A stretch of 64,000 nt of DNA from Achromobacter seleniivolatilans (GCF_030864005.1 NZ_CP132976.1:248001-312000), one strand, 5' to 3'; shown: positions 1 through 8,898, counted from the stretch's first letter. Notes: generated by a model not told the origin, from the letters alone. Translations and numbers: made by a program.

Positions 1-157
1 CGTTTTCCGGATTTGCCGCCGAGCCTGCGTATGCGTTGCCCAGGCCACTGGCGTTCTGCTCTAAAAGCTGAAAGCCGGCGGCATGTGACGTTGCGGCTGC
101 GCCCAAGCCGACCACTATGGCCGACAAGGTGCTCAGGGACAATGAACGTCTGCTCAT
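1..157 (-). CDS. fadL: FadL-type outer membrane long-chain fatty acid transporter (N-terminal fragment)
   Basis: Partial gene running off the left edge; 52 codons are visible. It begins with a signal peptide of about 26 residues (MSRRSLSLS..., ending in SHA) followed by mature AGFQLLEQNASGLGNAYAGS. That is the classic start of the FadL/OmpP1/TodX family, whose N-terminal hatch plugs a 14-stranded barrel and carries long-chain fatty acids across the outer membrane. A perfect AGGAGG ribosome site (complement of 165-170) lies 7 nt before the ATG. It follows the fadB-like gene after 91 bp on the same strand, so it fits as the uptake arm of the beta-oxidation block. The rest of the barrel is outside the window. 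Confidence 0.85.
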   Translation of the reverse strand, partial: MSRRSLSLSTLSAIVVGLGAAATSHAAGFQLLEQNASGLGNAYAGSAANPEN

Positions 158-248
158 GGTACTGCCTCCTCGTGATGGATGTGTGTCTCTATTGCACTGC
201 CGGTCTGGCTGCCCCGGTCTAATCGGCGTGAGCCGCACTGCTGCTGCG

Positions 249-2183
249 TTACGCATTGCTGCCTTCGTAATGCAATGGGCCGCCCGTGAATGGCGCGAAC
301 CCAGTTCCGAAAATGACACCGGCGTCAGCCAGGTCGGCGTCGGCGACGACGCCGGTTGCGACGCGTTCCCGCGTGGCGTCCACCAGGGGTTGAATCAGGC
401 GCTGCGCCAGTCCGGATGGCGCGGCTGCGGCGCTGCCCGGGCTTTGCTTGACCGGTTTGCCGTCGCGCCATGTATAGAAGCCCTTGCCGCTTTTTTTGCC
501 CAGGTCGCCGCGCGCCAGCCGTTCAACCAGGCAGCGGGGCGGTTCGGCGCCACCGGCCAGTTCTTCGCCTGCGGCGCGTGCAATGTCCAGACCGACGGTA
601 TCGGCAAGTTCCAGCGGCCCCATCGGCATGCCGAACGCAACCATGGCGGCATCAACCGTTTCAGGCGAGAGGCCCTCGTCCACGCTGCGCATCGCCTGCA
701 ACATATAAGGCGCCAGCACGGCATTGACCAAAAAGCCCGGCGCGCTCTTGACGGGTAGCGCCAGTTTGTCGATCTGGCCCACAAAGGCGCAGGCGCGAGC
801 ATGAGCCGGGCCGGTGTCGCCCTCGGCGTGCACGACTTCCGCTAGCGGCATCTGGGCCACGGGATTGAAGAAGTGGATGCCCACCAAACGCTCCGGCCGT
901 GCCAGTCCGGCGCGCAGGATTTCCAGCGACAGGCTGGATGTGTTGGTCGCTAGCAGGGCGTCAGCCTTCATGCGGGGTTCTAGGGATTGGTAAAGCGAGC
1001 GTTTGGCTTCGGGCTGCTCGCTGATCGCTTCGATCACCATGTCCGCCAACGGCACTCCGCCGCCCGCGGGGTCAGGGATCAAACGATCAAACGCAGCGCG
1101 CGCCAGACGCGGGTCTTTCAGGCGGCGGGCAAACAGCGTTGCCGCGCGTTTGATGGCGGGCGCGATGCGCGCCATATCTTGGTCTTGCAATGTGACAGTC
1201 ATGCCTTTCAACGCGCACCAGGCCGCAATGTCTCCGCCCATGACGCCCGCGCCTACCACGTGCACATGACGTGCAGGCGTGATCCCGGCCTGCTTGCCGT
1301 TGGCTTTCAGGCGTTCTTGCAGGCGGAACACGCGCAGCAGATTGCGGGCGGTGTCGGACGAGATGATGCGGTCGATCAGTTCGGGGGCAAGCAGGGCGTT
1401 GCCGTCATGCTTTTCCCATATCGTTACGATGGCCGGCGCGGCAGGGTAGTGGCCCAGCGGGTCCTTGGCGGCGATCTGTTTGCGTGCGCGATTGGCCACG
1501 ATGGATTTCAGCGGCCAAAGATTGGTCAGGGCCCCAACGCCCCGAGCTCGGCGCGCAGGCTTTTTGGACAGCACGGTCTGACGCGCCGCTGCCAGCAGCA
1601 GCCGGGCCGGCACACGGGCGTCGGCCAGACCCAGGGCGGCGGCACGGCGGGCGTCTGCCCCGCGGCCAGTCAGCATCATGTCCAACGCGGCTGGCGCACC
1701 GATCAGACGGGGCAGGCGCAACATGCCGCCCCAGCCAGGGAAGATGCCCAACATGACTTCTGGCAGCGCCAACGACGTGCCCGGCTCATCCGCCACCAGG
1801 CGGTAGCGGCAGGCCAGCGCCAGTTCCAGTCCACCCCCCAGGCAATGGCCTTGGATCAGCGCCAGAGTGGGATAGCGCACGGCGGCCAGACGGGCAAACA
1901 ATTTCCAGCCGCGGGACACCAGCGCTCGGGCCTGCTCGGGCGTATTCAGTTCCGCGAATTCGTTCACGTCGGCGCCTACGATGAAACCCGTGGCCTTGCC
2001 GGATCGAATGATCAGCCCCGGGGGCGGGGCGGCGTCCAAAGTGTCCAGCACCACAGACAATTCGGCCATGGTGTCAGCGGAAAGCGCGTTCACTGCGCTG
2101 CCCGCGCGATCGAATGTCAGCCACGCCAAGCCGTCGGTATCGCGGTCCAGTCGCCAGTGGGAAAGCGTATCCAGCGTCGTCAT
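249..2183 (-). CDS. fadB: Fatty acid oxidation complex alpha subunit (enoyl-CoA hydratase / 3-hydroxyacyl-CoA dehydrogenase)
   Basis: A 644-residue bifunctional beta-oxidation enzyme. Residues 1-190 form the crotonase domain: GADVNEFAE near 70, the oxyanion-hole stretch GHCLGGGLELALA with Glu120, and LPEVMLGIFPGWGG with Glu142. From about 305 comes the NAD-binding dehydrogenase domain (VVGAGVMGG at 309-317, then ATNTSSL and the catalytic histidine in GIHFFNPV), followed by two C-terminal 3HCDH repeats. It hydrates enoyl-CoA and oxidises the resulting hydroxyacyl-CoA. It is shorter than E. coli FadB or FadJ (over 700 residues), so the exact paralogue name is uncertain. Its ATG overlaps the thiolase stop by 4 bp, so the two are almost certainly translated together as alpha and beta subunits. 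Confidence 0.92.
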   Translation of the reverse strand: MTTLDTLSHWRLDRDTDGLAWLTFDRAGSAVNALSADTMAELSVVLDTLDAAPPPGLIIRSGKATGFIVGADVNEFAELNTPEQARALVSRGWKLFARLAAVRYPTLALIQGHCLGGGLELALACRYRLVADEPGTSLALPEVMLGIFPGWGGMLRLPRLIGAPAALDMMLTGRGADARRAAALGLADARVPARLLLAAARQTVLSKKPARRARGVGALTNLWPLKSIVANRARKQIAAKDPLGHYPAAPAIVTIWEKHDGNALLAPELIDRIISSDTARNLLRVFRLQERLKANGKQAGITPARHVHVVGAGVMGGDIAAWCALKGMTVTLQDQDMARIAPAIKRAATLFARRLKDPRLARAAFDRLIPDPAGGGVPLADMVIEAISEQPEAKRSLYQSLEPRMKADALLATNTSSLSLEILRAGLARPERLVGIHFFNPVAQMPLAEVVHAEGDTGPAHARACAFVGQIDKLALPVKSAPGFLVNAVLAPYMLQAMRSVDEGLSPETVDAAMVAFGMPMGPLELADTVGLDIARAAGEELAGGAEPPRCLVERLARGDLGKKSGKGFYTWRDGKPVKQSPGSAAAAPSGLAQRLIQPLVDATRERVATGVVADADLADAGVIFGTGFAPFTGGPLHYEGSNA

Positions 2184-3475
2184 GGGCGGTCCTCGTTCAG
2201 CGTTTCAACCAACATTGCGCCGCCTTGGCCGCCGCCAATGCAGATGGCGGCCATGCCGCGTTTGGCGCCGCGGCGTTTCAGAGCGTCTAGCAGATGCAGC
2301 ACGATCCGGGCGCCGGAAGCGCCCACGGGGTGCCCAATCGCTATCGCGCCGCCATCAACGTTGAGTTTTGCGGGATCTAAAGCGCCCCATGCTGGCGTAC
2401 TGAAATGCGATTGGCAATAGGATTCGTCCTGCCACGCCGCCAGGCAGCCTAGCACCTGGGCCGCAAAGGCCTCATTGATTTCCCACAAATCCAAATCGTT
2501 CAGGCCCAACCCATGGCGTTGCAGGATGGGCGTGGCGGCGTGCACCGGGCCCAGACCCATCTCTGCCGGGTCCAGGCCGGCCCACTGGCTGTCCACAATG
2601 CGGCCAATGGGACGCAAATTCCATTTTTGAACGGCCTCTTCAGAAGCCAGTACCAGCATGGCTGCGCCGTCGGTCACTTGCGAGCTATTGCCCGCCGTGA
2701 TGTTGCCCCAGGGCTTGTCGAACACAGGTTTGAGCTTGGCGAGTTTTTCGGGCGTGGAATCGTCGCGCACGCCGTCGTCCACCGGGTACAACTTTCCTTG
2801 CGTGTCGATCAAAGGCGAGATTTCGGTCATGGCCCCAGCCGCCCGCGCCGCCAATGCGCGCTGGTGGCTGCTGGCCGCATAGGCGTCCATCGCAGCGCGG
2901 CTGATGCCGAAACGGGTGGCGATGTTTTCCGCGGTCTGTCCCATCGACAGCCCCACGACGGGGTCGGTCAGCCCTTTCAGCAGACCAATCACCGGCGCCA
3001 GATTACGTAGTTTGAAGCTGCGCAGCGCCGACAATTTAGCGCCCAGGCCACGCGCCGCATACCAGCCCGCCAACCAGCGCACCATGTCGTCCGAGAACAA
3101 CACGGGCGCGCGCGACAGCGCGTCCGTGCCCCCTGCCAGCACCAAGTGGGACCGGCCGGCTTGAATGTTGGCAATGCCTGAATCCAGGGCTTGCATGCCC
3201 GACGCGCAATTGCGCATGACCGTCCAGCCGGGCACTTTGTTGCCGCAACCCAGGCGCAGCGCGATGACGCGGCCAATATTGACCTCGTCTGGCGAAGGAG
3301 CGGCGCAGCCCACAATGACTTCGTCCAGCTCGGTGGGGGAATAGGGCTGGCGCAGCAACAGGCCGCGGCCTGCCTGCACGGCCAGATCGCCGGCAGAGAA
3401 GGGGCCGGGGCCGGTACGCGCTTTCAGGAAGGGCGTACGGGCGCCGTCGACGACGTAAACCGGTTTGAATGCCAT
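2180..3475 (-). CDS. fadI: 3-ketoacyl-CoA thiolase / acetyl-CoA C-acyltransferase (FadI/FadA type)
   Basis: A 431-residue thiolase that cleaves 3-ketoacyl-CoA to acetyl-CoA and a shortened acyl-CoA. The nucleophilic Cys90 lies in RNCASGMQ; His382 is in IAIGHPVGASG; Cys412 is in CIGGGQGGAM. Together these make a complete catalytic set. Length and layout, including the long loop ALRSFKLRNLAPVIGLLKG, resemble FadI more than the shorter FadA. An AAAGGAGGG ribosome site precedes the chosen ATG. It sits 12 bp downstream of fadE and shares an ATGA overlap with the fadB-like gene, placing it as the beta subunit of the multienzyme complex. Confidence 0.92.
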   Translation of the reverse strand: MAFKPVYVVDGARTPFLKARTGPGPFSAGDLAVQAGRGLLLRQPYSPTELDEVIVGCAAPSPDEVNIGRVIALRLGCGNKVPGWTVMRNCASGMQALDSGIANIQAGRSHLVLAGGTDALSRAPVLFSDDMVRWLAGWYAARGLGAKLSALRSFKLRNLAPVIGLLKGLTDPVVGLSMGQTAENIATRFGISRAAMDAYAASSHQRALAARAAGAMTEISPLIDTQGKLYPVDDGVRDDSTPEKLAKLKPVFDKPWGNITAGNSSQVTDGAAMLVLASEEAVQKWNLRPIGRIVDSQWAGLDPAEMGLGPVHAATPILQRHGLGLNDLDLWEINEAFAAQVLGCLAAWQDESYCQSHFSTPAWGALDPAKLNVDGGAIAIGHPVGASGARIVLHLLDALKRRGAKRGMAAICIGGGQGGAMLVETLNEDRP

Positions 3476-3487
3476 CCATTCCCTCCT

Positions 3488-5836
3488 TTAAGCGACTTTG
3501 CGTTCGGCTGCAGGCTTGATTGCGTCTGCCGCGCCGAGGTCAAAGGGGAAATCATCCACTTTCACCACGGTATCGCGCAAGCGGTTGCGCTGTTTCACCA
3601 CCGCATATTCTTCGGCGGTGATGCCGCCAGCCTCAAAGGCGGCATCCGCGATGTCGCGCACATTGGCTTTGGGATTGTTCTGCAGGACGCCGCGTTTTTC
3701 CAGTTCGCGGATCTTGGCTTCGATCGGTTCGGCTTCCAGCGTGGCGGCCAAGGCCAGTTCGATGGCGCCCACGGGTTCGTCCGCCGTTGCGGGCAGATGG
3801 CAGCCGGAGGTCAGGCGGTCGCGGGTGGCGCTGGGGTTGATCAAAAGCCGAGCAACGTCCTGGCCCAATTGATCGGACGGCAACGCTTGCGTGCGGCCCC
3901 AAGGGAAGATAATGCGCGACAGGCACCAGGCCACGGCGCGATTGGGGTAGTTTTGCAGCACGCCGTCAAACGCGTCCTGCAACTTGAACAGGGCGTCTTG
4001 AATCGACCAGTGCGCAAGCGGAGCGTCGGCGGCCTGGCGGCCTTCGTCTTCAAAACGCTTGAGCGTGGCGCTGACAAGATACATCTGCGATAGCACGTCG
4101 CCCAGGCGCGCCGACAGCCGTTCGCGGCGCTTGAGGCTACCGCCCAGCACCAGCATCGACGTGTCCGCCAGCAAGGCAAACGCAGCGGAATAGCGGCTAA
4201 GCAGCTGGTAATAGCGCTTCATCTCGGGGGCGACATCGGCGTTCACGGCGACAAACCGCGCACCGGTCAGCGCAGTACCCAATGCGCGCAGCTTGTTCTT
4301 CACGACAAAGCCCGCGTGGCCCCAGAACGCGCGGTCGAAGTCGGTCAGGCCCTGCTTGCGGTCCGGCGACTGCGCTGCCTGCATTTCCGCCAGCACATAG
4401 GGATGGCAACGGATAGCGCCCTGGCCAAAGATGATCAGGCTGCGCGTCAGAATGTTTGCGCCTTCGACGGTGATGCCGATGGGGATCTGCTGGTAGGCGC
4501 GGCCCAGGAAGTTGTTGGGGCCCAGGCAGATGCCCTTGCCGCCGATCACGTCCATGCCGTCGTTGACAACCTGACGCGCGCGTTCCGTGACGTGATATTT
4601 GACGATGGCCGACACGACCGAAGGCTTTTCTCCCAGGTCCACAGCACCCGCAGTCATGCTGCGGGCGGCGTCCATCATGTAGGTGTGGCCGCCAATCCGG
4701 GCCAACGCTTCTTCCACGCCTTCGAACTTGCCGACGGGCGTGCGGAACTGGCTGCGCACGCGTGCATAGCCGCCGACAGCGCGCGCGGTGAGCTTGGACA
4801 TACCGGTGTTGGAAGAGGGCAGCGAAATCGACCGGCCTGCGGCCAGGCATTCCATCAGCATGCGCCAGCCTTGCCCGGCCATGGCGGGTCCGCCGATGAT
4901 GAAGTCCAGCGGCATGAAGACGTCGTCGCCACGGGTCGGGCCATTCATGAACATCGCGTTAAGCGGGAAATGGCGGCGGCCGGTGTCCACGCCGGGGTGA
5001 TCATGCGGCACCAGCGCGCAAGTGATGCCCAAGTCTTTCTTGCCGCCCAACAGACCGTCGGGGTCATAGAGCCGGAACGCCAGGCCCAGCAAGGTGCAGA
5101 CCGGCGCCAGAGTGATGTAGCGTTTGTCCCAGGTCACCCGCATGCCGATGACTTCCTGACCTTGCCATTCGCCCTTGCAGATGATGCCGCTGTCGGGAAT
5201 AGCGGCGGCATCCGAGCCAGCCCACGGGCTGGTCAAGGCAAAGGCGGGCACGTCTTCGCCGCGTGCAAGACGGGGCAGGTAGTGCTTCTTCTGCGCATCG
5301 GTGCCGTAGTGCAGCAGCAGTTCGGCGGGGCCCAGAGAATTGGGCACCATGACCGACACGGCCAACGCGGAAGACCGCGTGGACAGCTTGGTCACGATCT
5401 CGGAATGCGCATAAGCCGAAAACGCCAGGCCGCCGTATTCCTTGGGAATGATCATGCCCAGGAATCCCTGGGTCTTCAGATACGTCCAGACCTCGGCGGG
5501 CAGGTCGTGGGTCTCCTGGGTCACGCTCCAGTCATTGACCATACGGCAGGCCGTTTCAGCCTGGTTGTCCAGAAAATGCTGTTCTTCCGGCGTCAAGCGC
5601 GGACGCGGATAGGCCAGCAGGCGGCTCCAGTCCGGCTTGCCCCGAAACAGATCGCCTTCCCACCACACCGTGCCGGCTTCCAGCGCATCGCGCTCGGTCT
5701 CGGACATTTGCGGCAGCACCTTGCGGTACAGATTGAAAATTGGCGCGGATAGCAGCGTGCGCCGCAGGGGGCGCACGGCCAGCAAGATGGCGATCAAAAG
5801 CGCGATGACCACTAGCGCGAGGATGACTCCGTTCAT
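3488..5836 (-). CDS. fadE: Acyl-CoA dehydrogenase FadE
   Basis: A 782-residue FadE-type acyl-CoA dehydrogenase, catalysing the first, FAD-dependent oxidation step of beta-oxidation. An N-terminal hydrophobic helix (residues 1-22, MNGVILALVVIALLIAILLAV) anchors it to the inner membrane. The central acyl-CoA dehydrogenase fold includes FALTSPWAGSD and MDVIGGKGICLGPNNFLGRAYQ; the long C-terminal DUF1974 region separates FadE from shorter dehydrogenases. GGAGAC lies upstream of the ATG. It is the first structural gene after the TetR regulator (47 bp gap), and the thiolase follows after 12 bp. It was probably transcribed from the operator-bearing promoter before psrA, though an internal promoter cannot be excluded. 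Confidence 0.93.
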   Translation of the reverse strand: MNGVILALVVIALLIAILLAVRPLRRTLLSAPIFNLYRKVLPQMSETERDALEAGTVWWEGDLFRGKPDWSRLLAYPRPRLTPEEQHFLDNQAETACRMVNDWSVTQETHDLPAEVWTYLKTQGFLGMIIPKEYGGLAFSAYAHSEIVTKLSTRSSALAVSVMVPNSLGPAELLLHYGTDAQKKHYLPRLARGEDVPAFALTSPWAGSDAAAIPDSGIICKGEWQGQEVIGMRVTWDKRYITLAPVCTLLGLAFRLYDPDGLLGGKKDLGITCALVPHDHPGVDTGRRHFPLNAMFMNGPTRGDDVFMPLDFIIGGPAMAGQGWRMLMECLAAGRSISLPSSNTGMSKLTARAVGGYARVRSQFRTPVGKFEGVEEALARIGGHTYMMDAARSMTAGAVDLGEKPSVVSAIVKYHVTERARQVVNDGMDVIGGKGICLGPNNFLGRAYQQIPIGITVEGANILTRSLIIFGQGAIRCHPYVLAEMQAAQSPDRKQGLTDFDRAFWGHAGFVVKNKLRALGTALTGARFVAVNADVAPEMKRYYQLLSRYSAAFALLADTSMLVLGGSLKRRERLSARLGDVLSQMYLVSATLKRFEDEGRQAADAPLAHWSIQDALFKLQDAFDGVLQNYPNRAVAWCLSRIIFPWGRTQALPSDQLGQDVARLLINPSATRDRLTSGCHLPATADEPVGAIELALAATLEAEPIEAKIRELEKRGVLQNNPKANVRDIADAAFEAGGITAEEYAVVKQRNRLRDTVVKVDDFPFDLGAADAIKPAAERKVA

Positions 5837-5883
5837 TTCTTTGTCTCCGTGAATATTTTTTGCTGTGGCTGCGCTATTGCCGG

Positions 5884-6555
5884 CTATGCACCGGATACGG
5901 GCGGTAGCGGAGAGCGCAAGCCGCCCAGCAGAAAGCTCATCAGGCGCGGCAGTAGCAGTTCGGGGTTGTCAGGTTGCTCGGCTTCGTCGACGGTCCATCC
6001 CGTGACGGAGCGCAACAGGTCCGTGCCGATGATGGCGTAGGACGTCGCGCCAAGCATGAATTGAAAGCGCCACATGATCTCGGCGCGGGGTACGTCGGGC
6101 AAGGCTGCGAACAGCGCATTGCGATAGCGTTCCAGCACGTCCGCGTATTCCTTGGCGAATAGCGCGCGGATGAAGTCCGACGGGTCGGTCATGGTGCGCT
6201 CCAGCAGCGGCAGAAAAGTGCTGCCCGCCTGCGCAGGGTCCGCAGCCAATCGCAGCAGCGTGCCGAAGAAGGCATCCACGATCTGCGACGGCTTCAAAGG
6301 CTTGCCCTGGGCTTGCGCCTCGAGTTCGTCCAAGAGGCGGAGGCGTTCGCTATTGAGCACTTCCAGGCGGCGTTTAAGCACCGCCTGCACGAGTGACTCT
6401 TTCGAGCCGAAGTGATAGTTCACAGACGCGAGATTGACGCCGGCGACGCCGGTGATCTGCCGCATGGAGGTGCCGTCGTGTCCTTGCTGCGCAAAGAGGG
6501 CTTCGGCCGTGTCCAGGATGGTGTCGCGCGTGGTGGATGATCTGATTTCTTGCAT
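5884..6555 (-). CDS. psrA: TetR-family fatty-acid regulator, PsrA-like
   Basis: A 223-residue TetR repressor. The N-terminal helix-turn-helix (TRDTILDTAEALFAQQGHDG, then TSMRQITGVAGVNLASVNYHFGSKESLVQAV) is very close in pattern to Pseudomonas PsrA, which senses long-chain acyl-CoA and controls beta-oxidation genes. The remainder is an alpha-helical ligand domain. I chose the ATG at 6555. The frame is open much further upstream, but the only plausible earlier start (6588) would place the CAAACGTTTG operator inside the coding region. It heads the fad block on the same strand, so autoregulation together with control of fadE-fadI-fadB is inferred. Confidence 0.85.
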   Translation of the reverse strand: MQEIRSSTTRDTILDTAEALFAQQGHDGTSMRQITGVAGVNLASVNYHFGSKESLVQAVLKRRLEVLNSERLRLLDELEAQAQGKPLKPSQIVDAFFGTLLRLAADPAQAGSTFLPLLERTMTDPSDFIRALFAKEYADVLERYRNALFAALPDVPRAEIMWRFQFMLGATSYAIIGTDLLRSVTGWTVDEAEQPDNPELLLPRLMSFLLGGLRSPLPPVSGA

Positions 6556-6933
6556 AAGGTTGAATTCAAACGTTTGTTTAAAAATCATTATGCGTGACGA
6601 TGGAACGAGAAGCGAGCCTCGGCTATCCCCAATAGGGTTTACCCCGAAGAAAAGGGCTTTCACACGTTCTGTGTCGGGCAAATCTGGCGCGATCGGCCGG
6701 ATGGATGAACGGGCCTCGCGCAGTTGGGGGACGCGCTCGTCCACCGTTGGCAGGAGGTTGAGCCGTTTGTCCTCGGACGGCCGTCCTAGGATGAATGTGG
6801 TCTGGAACACGGGCGAAAAACGCCGCAGTATCAGCGCGAGGACTTGAACACGTTGCACTGGGGATACGAGAGATGAGCCTCATCGCCATTCTGGTGTAGC
6901 CGCCCGATTCGCCCTGACACAGGAGCAGGACAA
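6556..6933. other. Intergenic region between psrA and the GINT1-like gene
   Basis: This is the divergent gap between the psrA-like gene (minus) and the plus-strand gene at 6934. Besides the PsrA-type operator it holds a small perfect inverted repeat, GATGAG-c-CTCATC, at 6872-6884, about 50 bp before the plus-strand start; it could be an operator for that gene. No convincing sigma70 promoter pair, RNA gene or coding sequence was recognised. The reading frame upstream of psrA stays open through much of this region simply because of base composition. Confidence 0.5.
6567..6576. promoter_or_regulatory. PsrA-type operator, perfect palindrome CAAACGTTTG
   Basis: The 10-bp perfect palindrome CAAACGTTTG lies 12 bp before the chosen psrA start. 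It keeps the two half-sites of the published PsrA motif (CAAAC and GTTTG) but with no spacer, where Pseudomonas sites have 2-4 bp. A flanking TTTAAA extends the AT-rich character. It is well placed to block transcription or early translation of psrA and the fad genes. Binding is inferred. Confidence 0.6.
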
Positions 6934-8538
6934 ATGAAGACCTACAGAGTGGGACTGCTGGTTGACGGGTATGAGCAACCCGGCTGGATGCACGAGATGG
7001 TGGATTGGTTCGTGCATAGCCAGGACTTCGATATCGCCGCTTTGCTGGTGATGAGTCCGGACGGCGCAGACAAGTCGCCACGCTTCGGCGTAAGGGCGTT
7101 GTTCGGCACGCTCTCGCGGTTCGAGTCGCGGCTGTTGCCCGCCAAGCAGAGGCAGATGCTTGCGTGCGGAGACATGCGGCAGGCCTTGCCTTCCGAATCC
7201 GTACCGGTGTTGCCGCTGGAGTCTGGCGAGAAGGCCGCCGGTGAGCAGGACGCCGTCACTGCTTTGGGCTTGGATCTGGTGATTACGCTGGGCACGTCGC
7301 GGGCGACGCGCAGCCAGATGATGAGCTGGGCTCGGCTGGGTGTATGGCAATTGAGCTACTCCGATATCGCCGTGTCGACCAGCCGGTACGCCGGGTTTTG
7401 GGAGGTCTATCAGCGTGAAGACCACACGACCGTAAAACTCTGGCGCATGGGGACTGCCGCAGATCAGGATGAGTTGCTGGACCAGCGCAGTTTCAACACC
7501 GAAGTGTTCTGGTTGAAAAATCAGGCGCGTGCGTTCAGCCTGGGCAATTTCATGGTCTACGACGCCTTGCAGACGCTTGCCCGCGCCCAGCAAGGCGTAG
7601 CCCCGCCCGAAATGCAGATCATGAGCGGGCAGCGGCGTACGGACCCGGCAGAGTGGGACAGCGCGGCATATATCGCGCGTCAGGCCTGGCTGATTTCCGA
7701 TTTGATTGTGCGGCGCATCATGAAACGCAATGTCCGATGGAGAATTGGTATGTTTCCATCGGCCAGGCAGCAAGCCGTAGTATCAGAGGCAATGGTGCTG
7801 CAGCCGCCAAAAGGCAGATTCTTTGCTGATCCGTTTGTATATACCCACGATCAAAAACCGTATATATTTTTTGAAGATTACGATTTTACTTCCCGGAAGG
7901 GCACAATTTCCGTTGCGACCTACTCTGACGGGGCTTTCCGCCTGTTGGGCACTGCCCTGAATCTGCCCTATCATTTATCTTTTCCGTATATTTTTGAACA
8001 TGAAGGCGTGACCTACATGGTTCCGGAAACGTGCGGAAATCGCAGTATAGAGTTGTGGAAATGCACGGAATTTCCGCTGAAATGGGAGTTGGATGTCACA
8101 TTGATGACCAATATATCTGCCGTGGATACTATTATTTTTAAACACGGCGAATATTGGTGGTTATTAACTAATATTGATAGAACTGACGGGCAAAGCCATT
8201 GCGATGAGCTGTTCGCATTTTTTTCGGATTCACCCCGCTCCACCGAGTGGACGCCGCACGCGTGCAACCCCATCGTGCGCAATCCGATGCGGGCCCGCAA
8301 CGCTGGAATCGTTGTCTCGCCTAGCGGAGAGGTGATTCGCTGTGCGCAGTACCAAGGCTTTTGCCACTATGGAAAGGGGGTGTCTCTGAACCCGATCGTG
8401 GCTCTGACGCCCACCACCTATGTCGAAACGGACGGCGAAATTCACTACGCCAGCTTTTTGAGAAAACGTCATGCTTCAATGCACCATTGGCACCATCAGG
8501 GTGGGCATACGGTATTTGACTTCGCCTATATGGAGTAA
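6934..8538 (+). CDS. GINT1/formyltransferase-like protein with C-terminal beta-propeller-like domain
   Basis: A 534-residue protein whose C-terminal half (about 290-534) carries the pattern FADPFVYTHDQKPYIFFEDY, then RKGTISVA, HLSFPYIFEHEG and MVPETCGNRSIELW. This matches the five-bladed, GH43-like propeller found in bacterial proteins annotated as formyltransferases or glucosamine inositolphosphorylceramide transferase (GINT1) family. Residues 1-220 resemble a formyltransferase-like Rossmann domain (VGLLVDG; LDLVITLGTSRATRSQMMSWARLGVWQLSYSD). AGGAG precedes the ATG. The coding region turns AT-rich from about 7780 to 8220 while the first half matches the genome, suggesting a mosaic or acquired origin. 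A role in modifying or transferring a sugar is plausible given the adjacent polysaccharide locus, but the substrate is unknown. Confidence 0.55.
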   Translation: MKTYRVGLLVDGYEQPGWMHEMVDWFVHSQDFDIAALLVMSPDGADKSPRFGVRALFGTLSRFESRLLPAKQRQMLACGDMRQALPSESVPVLPLESGEKAAGEQDAVTALGLDLVITLGTSRATRSQMMSWARLGVWQLSYSDIAVSTSRYAGFWEVYQREDHTTVKLWRMGTAADQDELLDQRSFNTEVFWLKNQARAFSLGNFMVYDALQTLARAQQGVAPPEMQIMSGQRRTDPAEWDSAAYIARQAWLISDLIVRRIMKRNVRWRIGMFPSARQQAVVSEAMVLQPPKGRFFADPFVYTHDQKPYIFFEDYDFTSRKGTISVATYSDGAFRLLGTALNLPYHLSFPYIFEHEGVTYMVPETCGNRSIELWKCTEFPLKWELDVTLMTNISAVDTIIFKHGEYWWLLTNIDRTDGQSHCDELFAFFSDSPRSTEWTPHACNPIVRNPMRARNAGIVVSPSGEVIRCAQYQGFCHYGKGVSLNPIVALTPTTYVETDGEIHYASFLRKRHASMHHWHHQGGHTVFDFAYME

Positions 8539-8585
8539 ATGACGCATCCGGCGCAAAAATAAAAATGTTACCTATATTTCGATTG

Positions 8586-8617
8586 CGCGGATCAAGCACG
8601 GGCTTGATGTGTCCGCG
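8586..8617 (+). ncRNA. Structured RNA element, possible small RNA or 3'UTR hairpin
   Basis: CGCGGA-TCAAGC-acgg-GCTTGA-tgtg-TCCGCG forms two stacked 6-bp stems with a tetraloop and a 4-nt bulge. It lies 48 nt after a stop codon and 44 nt before an intrinsic terminator. The pair could be the body and terminator of a small RNA, or of a protected mRNA 3' end. No promoter specific to it was identified, so RNA identity is speculative. Confidence 0.3.
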
Positions 8618-8660
8618 GAAACATATAGACAGCAATCAACCCCAAATTTGGCAGATCGCT

Positions 8661-8697
8661 GCTGCGCCGGGCCGATGTCCCGGCGCGGCTTTTTTTT
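8661..8697 (+). terminator. Rho-independent terminator after the GINT1-like gene
   Basis: The perfect 8-bp stem GCGCCGGG/CCCGGCGC (8664-8671 with 8679-8686) has a 7-nt loop and extends by three further pairs, one of them a G-T wobble. It is followed directly by eight T residues. This is a textbook plus-strand terminator, ending transcription from the gene that stops at 8538. Confidence 0.88.
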
Positions 8698-8898
8698 GTC
8701 CGCGAATTGGAAATACCGTTGTGTAGGCAGGTTCTTAGCGCTTCTTCTCATAGGGAAGCGGCCGTCAGTGCAGGGTAAGTTTTGGTGCAAACCCTAGCAT
8801 CAGAAAGGAGGATGATGCTGGCTCATCCTTATTTACGAGCGTGATTAAGGCTAACGAATGATTTCTGTTTTTATCGGATTATATCGCCCTGAAACGTC

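Noticed and set aside
4316..5752. Long plus-strand open frame opposite fadE
   Set aside because: The fadE frame carries complete family motifs. The opposite frame has the His/Arg/Gln-rich composition typical of antisense frames in high-G+C DNA and no recognisable domain.
6556..6858. N-terminal extension of the psrA-like protein by 101 residues
   Set aside because: The frame is open but the extra residues show no TetR homology, and they would bury the CAAACGTTTG operator inside the gene. The TetR domain begins right after the ATG at 6555.
8808..8844. Ten-codon frame MMLAHPYLRA after AAAGGAGG
   Set aside because: The ribosome site abuts or nearly abuts the ATG, the peptide is tiny, and it lies within a hairpin region. 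Nothing supports translation.
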